A model generated the notes under the pieces. That model was not told the origin of the DNA. It was given only the letters and a program-made list of their open reading frames with translations, and ran no database searches. From contig CAYUZU010000002.1 of the NCBI GenBank assembly GCA_964448675.1, positions 186,001 to 250,000 of the forward strand: DNA of 64,000 nucleotides. The letters are read 5' to 3'. The stretch's first letter is position 1. Every line of letters begins with the position of its first letter. Positions 43,201-52,089 of the stretch are shown here, piece after piece. This stretch comes from CAYUZU01 sp964448675 (GTDB taxonomy: Bacteria > Planctomycetota > Phycisphaerae > UBA1845 > Fen-1342). A program made the position numbers and the translations under genes.

Positions 43201-43230
43201 ATTGTAGTATGGACTGAGGTAAGCCTGCAA
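43201..43230 (-). promoter_or_regulatory. Sigma70-like promoter of smpB
   Basis: On the minus strand TTGCAG (43230-43225), an 18-bp spacer and TACAAT (43206-43201). The -10 box is 12 bp before the smpB ATG, so the mRNA leader would be about five bases. Confidence 0.5.
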
Positions 43231-43265
43231 CTCCGCGCCACGGCCGCGGTACAAGGATGTGAGAC

Positions 43266-43901
43266 GTGGTTGAAAAAACGAACGTCGAAGAAAAGCCGGC
43301 GATGTCCCGCACAGACGAACTCAAGTTGATTGAGCGGGCCAAGCGCGGGCAGGCGGACGCGTTTCGCGATCTCGTGGACGCGTACAAGGAACGTCTGTTT
43401 GCGTTTGTGTGGCGGATGGTGCGCAACCACCACGAGGCCGAAGACATCGCCCAGGCGACGTTTGTCAAGGCGTACGAGGCACTCGAGAGCTACTCGCAGA
43501 GATGGGCCTTCAGCACATGGCTGTTCACGATCGCTTATCGGTTGTGTGTGAACCACTTGCGGAAACGCAAGGCCCTGTCGGGCGAGATGGACTTCTCGCG
43601 GGTCGGCGGCAGCGAAGCGGACGTCCGCGACACCGTGGCCAACACCGAGGAAGCCCGCCGCCTGCGCGAGGTGATCTGGAGTGCGGTCGAGGAATTGACG
43701 CCGCCGCAGCGCTCCGCGGTGCTGTTGTTCTACCGCGAGGGCAAGAGTTGCGAGGAGATCGGCCGGGTGCTGGAGATGCCGACGGTCACCGTCAAGAGCC
43801 ACCTGCACCGGGCCCGGGCGAAGCTGCGAACGGCCTTGGATGAGGAAATGGCTGGCGACACGCAAGTCCTGGAGTTCCTCCGCGACGCGCGTTACGCCTG
43901 A
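43266..43901 (+). CDS. ECF-type RNA polymerase sigma factor
   Basis: This 211-residue sigma factor has region 2 (DAFRDLVDAYKERLFAFVWRMVRNHHEAEDIAQATFVKAY, with the FSTWLFTIAYRLCVNHLRK core-binding/-10 helix) and region 4 (LTPPQRSAVLLFYREGKSCEEIGRVLEMPTVTVKSHLHRARAKLR), joined by a short linker; regions 1 and 3 are absent, as in ECF factors. It starts at GTG 43266 with AAGGA eight bases upstream; ATG 43302 is an alternative. An anti-sigma gene follows 11 bases after the stop, the usual pair layout. Confidence 0.95.
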   Translation: MVEKTNVEEKPAMSRTDELKLIERAKRGQADAFRDLVDAYKERLFAFVWRMVRNHHEAEDIAQATFVKAYEALESYSQRWAFSTWLFTIAYRLCVNHLRKRKALSGEMDFSRVGGSEADVRDTVANTEEARRLREVIWSAVEELTPPQRSAVLLFYREGKSCEEIGRVLEMPTVTVKSHLHRARAKLRTALDEEMAGDTQVLEFLRDARYA

Positions 43902-43912
43902 GTGAGACCTCT

Positions 43913-44575
43913 ATGAACTGCTCGGAATGGGAACAACTGCTCGACGCGTACCTCGACGACCAGCTCGCCGGGTCGCTGCGGCTCGAGTTTGACGCCCATC
44001 GGCTGCGTTGCCGACATTGTCAGCAGACGCTGGCCATGCTCGAAACCGTCGGCAGTGTGGTCGCGTCGGACCCGGAGGTCCCGGATCTCTCCGGCGATTT
44101 CACCGAGCGGGTCATGACCCAGGTCGAGCAGATGCCGCGGCGCCGCTGGCGCCCGCTGCGGATCGCGATGTATGGTGCGGGCGTGCTGCAGGTGGCGGCG
44201 GTGGTGATGTTCGCGTTCCTGCTGAACGCCCGGCCCGCCCCGCTGGCGCCCGAAGAGCTCGAACCCGAACCGACCGTCGCCCTCGAATCGGCCTTTGAGG
44301 AGCCCGACAGCGATGCGGCTCTGCGGGCGATGATCATCGAGCGCCTCGCGGACCGCCTGGGCGACATGCACGCCGCCGGTGAGACGCTGACCGAAGACTT
44401 CACCAATATGGCGGGTTATCTGAATATCATGCTGCCGGACGACGTCGCGCGCGAGACGGAGAACCTCGCAAGCGTCAACCCCTGGTCCGGCCTCTGGGAT
44501 GTGTTCCTGGGCCCTGCGGAAAGCGATGAAGAGCCGGAAACGGAGCCAACCTCTGAGCGGGTTCATTCGCTCTAA
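43913..44575 (+). CDS. Membrane anti-sigma factor with zf-HC2 domain
   Basis: This 220-residue partner of the upstream sigma factor has an N-terminal zinc-binding anti-sigma domain with the H-x3-C-x2-C motif AHRLRCRHC (residues about 31-40), a linker, one membrane helix (residues about 87-104, VLQVAAVVMFAFLL) and a C-terminal sensor-like part rich in Glu. The zf-HC2 domain should hold the sigma factor at the membrane until a periplasmic signal releases it (family knowledge). It ends just before the likely start of the PDZ protein gene. Confidence 0.9.
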   Translation: MNCSEWEQLLDAYLDDQLAGSLRLEFDAHRLRCRHCQQTLAMLETVGSVVASDPEVPDLSGDFTERVMTQVEQMPRRRWRPLRIAMYGAGVLQVAAVVMFAFLLNARPAPLAPEELEPEPTVALESAFEEPDSDAALRAMIIERLADRLGDMHAAGETLTEDFTNMAGYLNIMLPDDVARETENLASVNPWSGLWDVFLGPAESDEEPETEPTSERVHSL

Positions 44576-44606
44576 CCCATTTCGTGCTTTCCGACGAAAG
44601 CTACCC

Positions 44607-46652
44607 GTGAAACGTAGTACACGCGCCACCCCTGCCGCAACCATTGTGCCCCTGCTGTCGGCGTTCCTGCTGACGCTGGGGGCAGGTGACATTGCGCCGG
44701 CCGAGGAGCGCCTCGATCGTTACGTGCCGGCCGACATCGGGCTGTACGTCGAGCTGCGCGACGCCGATGACCTGCTGATTCCGCTGACCGAGCCCGGCGC
44801 ATGGCTGGCCATCGCCGAGGTCGCCGGGCAACCCGCCCGCCTTGAAGACACCGAGGAGTGGAGCCTGCGCGTCCAGCAGACCGTCGGCATGAGCCCGAAC
44901 AACGCCATCCGCCGGCTGTTTGCCAAACGTGTCGCATTCGTCGGCGAGGGGTTGCGCCAGTCCCAGGACGCGGCGATTCTCTGTCGCCCGGCGGTTGACG
45001 TGCGCCAGCTCGTGCGACAGTGGCGGGCCAAGCCCTACCTGACCGCGTCGCAGACGTCCAAGTACCGCCTGCCGAACAGTGTCGATGTCGCCGTCCACGG
45101 GAAACTGCTGGCCTTTGGCGACCGCAGCTCACCCGCGATCTTCCCCAAGACCCTCGAACTGCTCGAAACCCGGCAGGGCACGCGACTGGCGGATGATCCC
45201 GCTTACCAGCAGCTGCTCGAACGTGTACCGCAGGACCCCGACGGCGTGTTCTTCGTCCGGCTCGGCGATCCGACCACCACCGCCCCCGCGCGGCGGCCGG
45301 AGCGGCCCGCCCTGCTCGGCCCGTTGCGCGGGTCGGCGAACGTGCTCCTGGCGCTTCACCGCCAGCAGGATCTGCTGCACTTCACCGCCGTCGGTGATGC
45401 GACTGTCACCGGCGCCGCCGACAAGTCCGGCAAGCTCAACGACCTCGTCGGCACGCTGCCCGAACGCACGCTGCTCGCCTGGGCCGGCCATGTCGATCAC
45501 CCGGCGGTGGCCGACGCGATCAACAAGCTGCCGCCGCGCAACGTGCTGCGGATCGCCTTCCAGGTACAGCAGGAAGCCGGTACGATCGACCGCCTGGTGA
45601 ACACCTTCGACCCCGCGACCTGCATTGCCGTGGGCGTCGTGATGCCCGAGGCGCGGCAGGTCCCGGCACCGCCGGTGCCCGCGCTGGCCGTGCTGGTCAA
45701 GCTGCGTGATCCCGCGCAGGCGGGCAAGGAGTGGTTCACGCTGTTTCACTCGACGCTGGCGATGTACAAGATGCTGTCGCTGAAGGTCTCGCCGCCGCCG
45801 CGGCCGCTGACCCTGCGCAAGACGAACATCGGCGACGTGATGGTCGAGCAGCTCGACCTGAGCACCGCCCTCGGCCCCGACCCGACCAAGACGCCGCTGG
45901 GCGAACTGCACCTGAGCTGGGCCGTCGACGACGACGTCCTGGTGCTCGCGTCGCACGTGGATTGGCTGCGGCAGATCCTCGCCGCCCGGCGGGACGGAGC
46001 CCCGCGCCTGGCGAGCACGCTGTCGACCGGCTTGAAGGATGACAGCAGCAAGACCGAGCGCGACAACATCTTCATCGCACAGAGCGGCCCGATCGCCGAC
46101 CTGGGTCAGCTATGGCTCCGCTACTTCGAGCGGTTTCATCCCGCCGTCCTCGAGCAGCGCTGGTGGCGCCGCTATCAGCCGGGCAATAACAATGCCCGCC
46201 TCGGCATCCAGGTTGTCGCCGACAATGCCCGCCGGCGGCTGCGGGTGGAGTCCGTCACGCCGGGCCTGCCCGCGCACGGCATTCTCGAGGTGGGCGACGA
46301 GATCGTCGGCTGCAACGGCCGACGTTTCGCGACGGATGACCCGCTGGCCGAAATGCGTCGCGGGATGCAGCGCCGGCCCGATGCGCGCTATCTCGAGGTC
46401 TTCGTCGAGCGCAAACGCGGGCCGACGCGCGCCTACAAGGTCGCGCTGCCGTTCGTCGATCCGATCCAGGTGTTGCGGCGGGTGGTGTCCATCGGCCGGC
46501 TCGTGCAGCGCGTCTACTACGCCGAAGACGTGCCCGGGCCGCCGGGGCCGCGTGGCGACCTGACGCTCGAAATCCGGCGCGACGCCGAGCCGCTCTTCGC
46601 CTTCCCGCTGGCGGCGACGTCCAGCCCGGAAGACACCGCGACGGAGCAGTAA
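44607..46652 (+). CDS. Exported PDZ-domain protein, otherwise uncharacterised
   Basis: This 681-residue protein follows the sigma/anti-sigma pair. From the GTG at 44607 it has a good signal peptide (PAATIVPLLSAFLLTLGAGDIAPA); an in-frame ATG at 44526 would overlap the anti-sigma gene and add a basic tail without a site. Most of the protein (40-520) is an unrecognised alpha/beta module beginning LDRYVPADIGLYVELRDADDL. Near residues 530-620 is a PDZ domain (ARLGIQVVADNARRRLRVES, PGLPAHGILEVGDEIVGCNGR). A role in sensing or processing envelope stress together with the sigma pair is inferred from position. Confidence 0.78.
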   Translation: MKRSTRATPAATIVPLLSAFLLTLGAGDIAPAEERLDRYVPADIGLYVELRDADDLLIPLTEPGAWLAIAEVAGQPARLEDTEEWSLRVQQTVGMSPNNAIRRLFAKRVAFVGEGLRQSQDAAILCRPAVDVRQLVRQWRAKPYLTASQTSKYRLPNSVDVAVHGKLLAFGDRSSPAIFPKTLELLETRQGTRLADDPAYQQLLERVPQDPDGVFFVRLGDPTTTAPARRPERPALLGPLRGSANVLLALHRQQDLLHFTAVGDATVTGAADKSGKLNDLVGTLPERTLLAWAGHVDHPAVADAINKLPPRNVLRIAFQVQQEAGTIDRLVNTFDPATCIAVGVVMPEARQVPAPPVPALAVLVKLRDPAQAGKEWFTLFHSTLAMYKMLSLKVSPPPRPLTLRKTNIGDVMVEQLDLSTALGPDPTKTPLGELHLSWAVDDDVLVLASHVDWLRQILAARRDGAPRLASTLSTGLKDDSSKTERDNIFIAQSGPIADLGQLWLRYFERFHPAVLEQRWWRRYQPGNNNARLGIQVVADNARRRLRVESVTPGLPAHGILEVGDEIVGCNGRRFATDDPLAEMRRGMQRRPDARYLEVFVERKRGPTRAYKVALPFVDPIQVLRRVVSIGRLVQRVYYAEDVPGPPGPRGDLTLEIRRDAEPLFAFPLAATSSPEDTATEQ

Positions 46653-46727
46653 GCGGCCGTTGCGCCCATGTCCACGCGTGCAATCCGCGCGCAGCGGCCA
46701 AGGGAAATCCCCCCTGGAATACGAACG

Positions 46728-46766
46728 CGGCCAGCGCCAGGCCCGGTCCGGGTCTGGCGCTGGCCG
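46728..46766 (+). terminator. Long hairpin between convergent genes
   Basis: CGGCCAGCGCCAG (46728-46740) pairs exactly with CTGGCGCTGGCCG (46754-46766), and the bases between extend the stem (CCCGG/CCGGG plus a G-U). It sits between the rightward PDZ gene and the leftward LamG gene and could terminate both. No U-tract is present on either strand. Confidence 0.6.
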
Positions 46767-46788
46767 GTGCAAGCTTCGAGCTGGAAAT

Positions 46789-47697
46789 CTAGCGCCGCCG
46801 CAGCAACGCCACGCCCGCGAGCGACAGGAGCATCAGGCTCGCCGGCTCGGGGACTTCCATGTACATCTCGTGCAGGTCGCCGCCGATCAGCGTGCCGTCA
46901 GCATCGACCGCGTAAGACTTGGCCATGTCGTAAATGCGGACCTGGTCCATGCTGCCCACGACGGAGGCACCCCAGCCGTCCCAACCGCCGATCTTCAACG
47001 GCTCTGAGGTGGGATTGAGACCGCCGGCCAGGTGCGTCTGGACCTGGTCGACGACCAGTTCGAGGTCGATCCAGGTCTTGAGCGTGTTGGTCGTCTCGTC
47101 ATAGACAGTGACGATGTGATGCCATTCGCCGTCGGCGTAACCTTCGGTCGTTTCGGTGCCGGTCCAGGCGTATTCGCCAATGTTGTTGTCGTTGAACGAA
47201 TTGCCGTAGCCGCCGCCGGCGTCGAAGGTGATCGGCGCCCAGCCGCCGGGCGTGTCATTGGTGCCGGTGGTCTTGAACGACATGTGGCCGCTGTGGCGAA
47301 TGTGATCGACGTAGGCGGCCTCGTTCCAGTTGGCCGGGTCGTCACTGGTGTAGGTGGTCTTGATCCAGTACGAGACCGTCTGGCTCGTGCCGTTGAGCTG
47401 GGGCGCCGTCGCCTGGTCGCCCGGGATCTCGATATAGTGGTTCGCCGCCACCGGGTCACTCGCCGAAAACTCCGCCGCGCCGGCCCCGATGATGCCCGGC
47501 CCCTGCACGATGCTCGAGTCGCCGGCGCCGAGGATCACCACGCCGTCGTTGTCATAAGGGCTGGAGTCGTCGGCCAGGTCGCCGGCGGTTTCAAAGGTCC
47601 ACAGCCCGGCGAGGCCGGTGGTCAGGTCGGCGTTGGCTGGGGCTCCGATGAGCGCGATCGGCGCCAGCGCTGCCATGAACAGTAACGTGCACCGCAT
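46789..47697 (-). CDS. LamG-like secreted protein with PEP-CTERM tail
   Basis: This 302-residue exported protein has a signal peptide (LLFMAALAPIALIGAPANA), a LamG/concanavalin-like jelly roll (GLAGLWTFETAGDLADDSSPYDNDG, QTVSYWIKTTY, GEWHHIVTVYDETTNTLKTWIDLEL, VGSMDQVRIYD) and a PEP-CTERM sorting tail (VPEPASLMLLSLAGVALLRRR). AAGGAGGAG lies a few bases before the ATG. The jelly roll points to glycan binding at the surface. The exosortase that would process it is not in this window. Confidence 0.92.
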   Translation of the reverse strand: MRCTLLFMAALAPIALIGAPANADLTTGLAGLWTFETAGDLADDSSPYDNDGVVILGAGDSSIVQGPGIIGAGAAEFSASDPVAANHYIEIPGDQATAPQLNGTSQTVSYWIKTTYTSDDPANWNEAAYVDHIRHSGHMSFKTTGTNDTPGGWAPITFDAGGGYGNSFNDNNIGEYAWTGTETTEGYADGEWHHIVTVYDETTNTLKTWIDLELVVDQVQTHLAGGLNPTSEPLKIGGWDGWGASVVGSMDQVRIYDMAKSYAVDADGTLIGGDLHEMYMEVPEPASLMLLSLAGVALLRRR

Positions 47698-47953
47698 TGG
47701 TTTCTCCTCCTTAAAGCCTGCTGAATCGATTCATGCCGCGTTGTACGGCAACCATTCGGACATATCACAGATCTGGCCATGGGATATGCGTAGCAGGTTA
47801 TCCCACCGATGACATCAGTATACCGCAAGCAACTGTTGCGTGAAACCCAAAACCGGCGGCGCTCACGTCCTATAATCGCCAGTCCTGTCAGCGAAGAAGG
47901 GCTTACCGCAACCGCAGGTCTGCCCCGATCGAGCGCGAACTCCGCTGGCTCGC

Positions 47954-49348
47954 TCAGGCCCCCGCCGGCGCCTGGTACAGGTGCACGTCACGCTGCGGGA
48001 ACGGGATCGAGATTCCCTCGGCGTCGAAACGCTCCTTGACCGTGCGCATCACGTCCCAATACACCGTCCAGTAGTCCGCCGTCTTGACCCACGGCCGTGC
48101 GATGAAGTTCACCGACGAGTCGCCGAGTTCATGCAGCTTCACCATCGGCGGCGGGTCATCGAGCGTCAGCGGGTGTTTCTTCAGGATGTCTTCGAGAATG
48201 GCAGTAGCCTTGGCAATGTCGTCGCTGTAGCTGATGCCGAAGGTCATGTCGACACGTCGCGTGGGCAAGCCGGTGACATTCGTGATCATGTCATTCCAGA
48301 TCGCGTTGTTGGGGACGATGATGCGCTGGTTGTCGAAGCTCTTGATATGGGTGGAGACCAGGTTCATTGACTCGACCGTGCCGAATGCACCACCGCCCTT
48401 GATGACGTCGCCGACGTCGTAGGGTCGATATGCGAGAATCAGGAGGCCACTGGCGAAATTGCTGAGCGTGCCCTGCAACGCGAACGCGACGACGAACGCC
48501 GCCCCGCCGAGAATCGCGATCACCGGCCCCAGCTTCACCTCCAACATGCTCACCGCGACCAGCAACCCCACCAACATCGTCAGCCGGCGCGTGAGGTTGA
48601 CGGCGAAGTCGCGCAGCAGGTCCGACTTGTTCTTGGTCATGCCGACCGCCTGGCGCATGCCGCGGGCCAGGACGTGCGAGAGAATCCAGAATACGACCAG
48701 TGTTGCGAAGAACCAGGTGAGGTTGATGCCCCAGCGAATGCCGCCCTCAGTCGAACGCAGCCAGCCCACGATCGCGTGCCAGGTGGCGCCGGCGTCGGCG
48801 ACGTCGATGGGAATGCCCGAGACCGCGGCGATGTAGCGGTGATATGGGCCGGCGTCACCACCCTTCCATTCGAGCTCGTCCAGCACGACCCGCAGGCGGT
48901 CGATCAGGGCGGTACGCTCTTCGACGAGGGCCGTTTCACGTGTCAACAGCGCGGTCTTTTCCTGGTTCAGTTGCTCGAGCGAGCCTTCGGCCGGGTTGTT
49001 TGCGTCGCCAGCCGGCTGCGTGGTCGAACTGCCCGCCTCGCGCAGGGCCGCCATCTGCCGATTGAGCTCGCGGACCATGATCTTTGTCGCGCTGATCTCG
49101 GCGACCTTCGCCTTCACCAGCGCGAGCCACGCATCCGCCTCGATCACGAGCTCCTCCTGTGTCAGCGGCTTGACGAGCAGCTCGAGATCTTCGACGGGGA
49201 TGTTCGGGTCGGCGGTCGTCTCGGACTCGGCCGCCTCCCGGGCGGCCCCGGCCTGCTCCTGGGCCGCCGCGGCCGGCAACGGCATCAACGCGGCCACGAG
49301 CAGCAACCAACACAGACACCACGCGCGGGGCGCTGAGCAACGTATCAT
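47954..49348 (-). CDS. Exported-N-terminus MscS-type mechanosensitive channel
   Basis: This 464-residue protein has a signal peptide (to about residue 28, LPAAAAQ), a periplasmic coiled-coil-like domain with long Glu/Leu heptads (about 60-150), then membrane helices and the MscS core. The pore helix is LGPVIAILGGAAFVVAFALQGTLSNFASGLLIL and the beta domain is PYDVGDVIKGGGAFGTVESMNLVSTHIKSFDNQRIIVPNNAIW. A cytoplasmic alpha/beta domain ends FDAEGISIPFPQRDVHL. The start at ATG 49348 has AGGA nine bases upstream; ATG 49354 and 49378 are alternatives. It protects against osmotic downshock (family knowledge). Confidence 0.93.
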   Translation of the reverse strand: MIRCSAPRAWCLCWLLLVAALMPLPAAAAQEQAGAAREAAESETTADPNIPVEDLELLVKPLTQEELVIEADAWLALVKAKVAEISATKIMVRELNRQMAALREAGSSTTQPAGDANNPAEGSLEQLNQEKTALLTRETALVEERTALIDRLRVVLDELEWKGGDAGPYHRYIAAVSGIPIDVADAGATWHAIVGWLRSTEGGIRWGINLTWFFATLVVFWILSHVLARGMRQAVGMTKNKSDLLRDFAVNLTRRLTMLVGLLVAVSMLEVKLGPVIAILGGAAFVVAFALQGTLSNFASGLLILAYRPYDVGDVIKGGGAFGTVESMNLVSTHIKSFDNQRIIVPNNAIWNDMITNVTGLPTRRVDMTFGISYSDDIAKATAILEDILKKHPLTLDDPPPMVKLHELGDSSVNFIARPWVKTADYWTVYWDVMRTVKERFDAEGISIPFPQRDVHLYQAPAGA

Positions 49349-49690
49349 GGTCATTGGTCCTTTTCCGGCCGCCGCCATGAGACCGGCGGACGCGGCCTGT
49401 CCTGTGGAGAAACGGTCGGAAGCGCGTCAATGACCGCATGAGCAGCGTCAGCGCGGACACAGCATCGACTTGCACCCCATCGCCCTTGGCCCAACCTGGC
49501 ACGAACGGGGTGATGATAAGCAGGCTGTAATTCGATGGCAACCGACAGGCCCGGCGGCGCCACCGGCGACGTGCCCCACCGCTCCCCCGCGTCCGCACTT
49601 CTCACACTGCAGCCGCCCACCAGCGGTGCCGCACGCTGGCTCGTTTCGCTTGACGGCGGCGAGCGGGGCGGGGAAGCTGCCGCCACAGCC

Positions 49691-50569
49691 ATGAGCACCG
49701 TCACTGCCTTATCGCCGGCCAAGATCAACCTGACGCTGCGCGTGCTGGGCACGCGGTCCGACGGGTTTCACGAAATCGAGTCCCTCGTCGCGCGGATCGA
49801 CCTGTGCGACACGATCGCGATTACCCCGCGCGACGACGACCGGATCGACCTCACCTGCGACGACCCGACCCTGCCCGCTGACGACACCAACCTCGTCCTG
49901 CGGGCGGCCAATGCCCTGCGCGCCGCCGCCGACACCCACCGCGGGGCGGCCATCTCGCTTGCCAAACGCATCCCGGCAGGGGCCGGCCTCGGGGGCGGGA
50001 GTTCGAACGCGGCCACGACGCTGCGGCTGCTGAATGCGGCCTGGACGCTGGGCCTGCCCAGCGACGAGCTGGTGCGACTCGGCACGTCGATCGGTTCGGA
50101 CGTGGCCCTGTTCTTCCACCCATCGCCATGCGTGATCGGCGGCCGCGGCGAGCAGGTCCGGCACGTCGAGCTTCACAGCGACGCCTGCGTGCTGCTGCTG
50201 CTGCCAGGTGTGCACTGCGCGACGCCGGCGGTGTATCGGGCCTGGGATGCCCTGGATACGCACACCCCGCGGGCGTCGGCGGAGGAGGTGCTGACGGCGG
50301 CGCAAGGCGGCGCCGACTTGTTGGGGTTGTTGTACAACGACCTGGAAGAGCCGGCATTTTCGGTCGTGCCGGCGTTGCGTGCGTTGGCGACGGCGGCGGC
50401 GCAGCATGCGGGCCAGGTGTTTCGGCTGACGGGTTCGGGCTCCGCCCTGTTCACCCTGGTGGACGATCTGGCCACGGGCAGCGCGCTGGCCGGGGCGCTG
50501 GAGGCGGGGCTGGGGGTGCGGACAGCGCTGGCCCGGCTGATCAGCGGGGATGGGGGCGGTCTGTCTTGA
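49691..50569 (+). CDS. ispE: 4-diphosphocytidyl-2-C-methyl-D-erythritol kinase
   Basis: This GHMP kinase of the non-mevalonate isoprenoid pathway phosphorylates CDP-methylerythritol. The 292 residues contain the substrate-site start SPAKINLTLRVLGTRSDGFHEIESL, the phosphate-binding IPAGAGLGGGSSNAATTL (residues about 94-111), GSDVALFFHPSPCVIGGRG and the C-terminal LTGSGSALFTLV. Length is normal. ATG 49691 is chosen because the family begins just before the PAKINL motif; the frame is open to 49535. It is divergent from the MscS gene. Confidence 0.94.
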   Translation: MSTVTALSPAKINLTLRVLGTRSDGFHEIESLVARIDLCDTIAITPRDDDRIDLTCDDPTLPADDTNLVLRAANALRAAADTHRGAAISLAKRIPAGAGLGGGSSNAATTLRLLNAAWTLGLPSDELVRLGTSIGSDVALFFHPSPCVIGGRGEQVRHVELHSDACVLLLLPGVHCATPAVYRAWDALDTHTPRASAEEVLTAAQGGADLLGLLYNDLEEPAFSVVPALRALATAAAQHAGQVFRLTGSGSALFTLVDDLATGSALAGALEAGLGVRTALARLISGDGGGLS

Positions 50570-50794
50570 CGCCGACCGGCGGGGGCAGGTACTATGGCAG
50601 GACTCTTGGAGGGGGATCCGTGCAGGTGACACGGAGGGCGTGAGATAGGGGTCGCGACCCGGACCGATTCGCGAAATCCCCTTTAATGAAACGTATCAGC
50701 CGGACCACGCCAACGGCGGCGGGCCGGTCAGACTAGTGGTAAAGGACCCGAGGCGCAGCCGTCGCCGATCTTTCCGTCTGCCTGGAGACCGAGA

Positions 50795-51973
50795 ATGGCC
50801 GAACACCATGATGAAGCCCTGAAGGGCGCACCCGATGTCGCTCGTTCGCACGCGCACTTTGACATGGTCAAAGATGCCCAACTCGAACAATTCGATGCGG
50901 CGCTGAAGGAGAATTTCTACCTCATCGATGAAGAGGTGAAGAAGCCCGACAAGCGCAACAAGGTCATCGACTGGATGAAGAGCGACGAGTTCGCCGTCCA
51001 CATCCCGGCGTGGAACGAGGGCGACACCTTGCCGCCGATCCTGAAGTTCATGGCCGAGCAGCTTGGCGACCCGAAGAAGATCACAGTGATGAATGCGGAC
51101 TCGACGGACAACACCGCCGAGGCGGCCAGCGCGGTGGGCGTCAACGTGGTCACGCAGAGCGACATGTTCTCGTGCATCAAGCGCGAGCCGTTCATCGAGG
51201 TGCTCAACGACCCGAATCCGCGTGGCCGCGGCATGACGCTGTACGCGTTCTGGATCTATCGCTTCCTGATCCAGGAGAAGAACCTGCCGAAGTACGCCGC
51301 CTACAGCGATTCGGACATCAAGAACTACCCCGAATACGACGCGCTGCCGTACATGGCCTACCCGATCGTGATCGACGGCAAGCCGTTCTGCTACACCAAG
51401 ATCGGCAAGCCCGGCCGGAACAACGAGCCGGTCTTCGCCGGGCGCTGCGCGATGCGGGCCCTGGGTGAGGTCGGCATGCACTACTTCAAGCGCCTGTCGC
51501 GCGACATGTGGATGATCAGCGGCGAGTACACGGTGTCGGTCGACAACATGAAGAAACAGGTGCACACGACGCGCTCGTTCGTCGACACGACGACGGCGAT
51601 GTACTTCGCCGATCTCGAGGCGGCCGGCCAGGGCCCGGTGGCAATCGTCGGCAGCAACCGCAGCCGCATCGACAAGAAGAACGACAACCTCAAGGAACAG
51701 GCGATTCTGTACTCGATCGCGACGAATCTGGTGGGCTATGCCACGCTGAACCGCAAGGTGGCCGACCTGACGATCGACGACTTGAAGACATTGAACACCA
51801 AGGTCTTTCCGAACCTGTCGATCTTCCCGTACATCCCCGAGCGGGCCGATCAGCCGATGCAGAGCACGCAGATCATGAACGATCGCTATATCCCGAGCAT
51901 CCAGCACATGCTCGATAACGACTGGGTCGACTTCGACCAGGTCAAGAAGATCAAGGCGAAGTACGGCTTCTAG
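50795..51973 (+). CDS. GT-A glycosyltransferase-like protein of the galactofuranose-type cluster
   Basis: This is a 392-residue soluble protein with a GT-A nucleotide-sugar core: FAVHIPAWNEGDTLPPILKFM, ITVMNADSTDNT, and the metal motif AAYSDSDIKNYPEY. Long helices occupy both ends (for example KENFYLIDEEVKKPDKRN). The overall layout is reminiscent of retaining synthases such as the glucosyl- or mannosylglycerate synthases, but I cannot assign a donor or acceptor. It lies 116 bp upstream of the UDP-galactopyranose-mutase-like gene on the same strand, which suggests it uses or makes a related sugar. Confidence 0.75.
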   Translation: MAEHHDEALKGAPDVARSHAHFDMVKDAQLEQFDAALKENFYLIDEEVKKPDKRNKVIDWMKSDEFAVHIPAWNEGDTLPPILKFMAEQLGDPKKITVMNADSTDNTAEAASAVGVNVVTQSDMFSCIKREPFIEVLNDPNPRGRGMTLYAFWIYRFLIQEKNLPKYAAYSDSDIKNYPEYDALPYMAYPIVIDGKPFCYTKIGKPGRNNEPVFAGRCAMRALGEVGMHYFKRLSRDMWMISGEYTVSVDNMKKQVHTTRSFVDTTTAMYFADLEAAGQGPVAIVGSNRSRIDKKNDNLKEQAILYSIATNLVGYATLNRKVADLTIDDLKTLNTKVFPNLSIFPYIPERADQPMQSTQIMNDRYIPSIQHMLDNDWVDFDQVKKIKAKYGF

Positions 51974-52004
51974 CAGGAGCGACGTGGCCACGCAGCGACG
52001 AAGG

Positions 52005-52053
52005 GTAGGGCGGGCTTTGCCTGCTGAGTTTCGGCGGGTGAATCCCGCCCTAC
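52005..52053 (+). repeat. Inverted repeat of a dispersed-repeat type
   Basis: GTAGGGCGGG (52005-52014) and its exact complement CCCGCCCTAC (52044-52053) flank a 29-base centre in the short gap before the mutase gene. The GTAGGGCGGG...CCCGCCCTAC style is seen as an interspersed palindromic repeat in many genomes. It could also form an RNA hairpin in the operon transcript. Confidence 0.5.
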
Positions 52054-52089
52054 TGACACCTGAGAACTGATCAACCGAGCACTTTCGAC

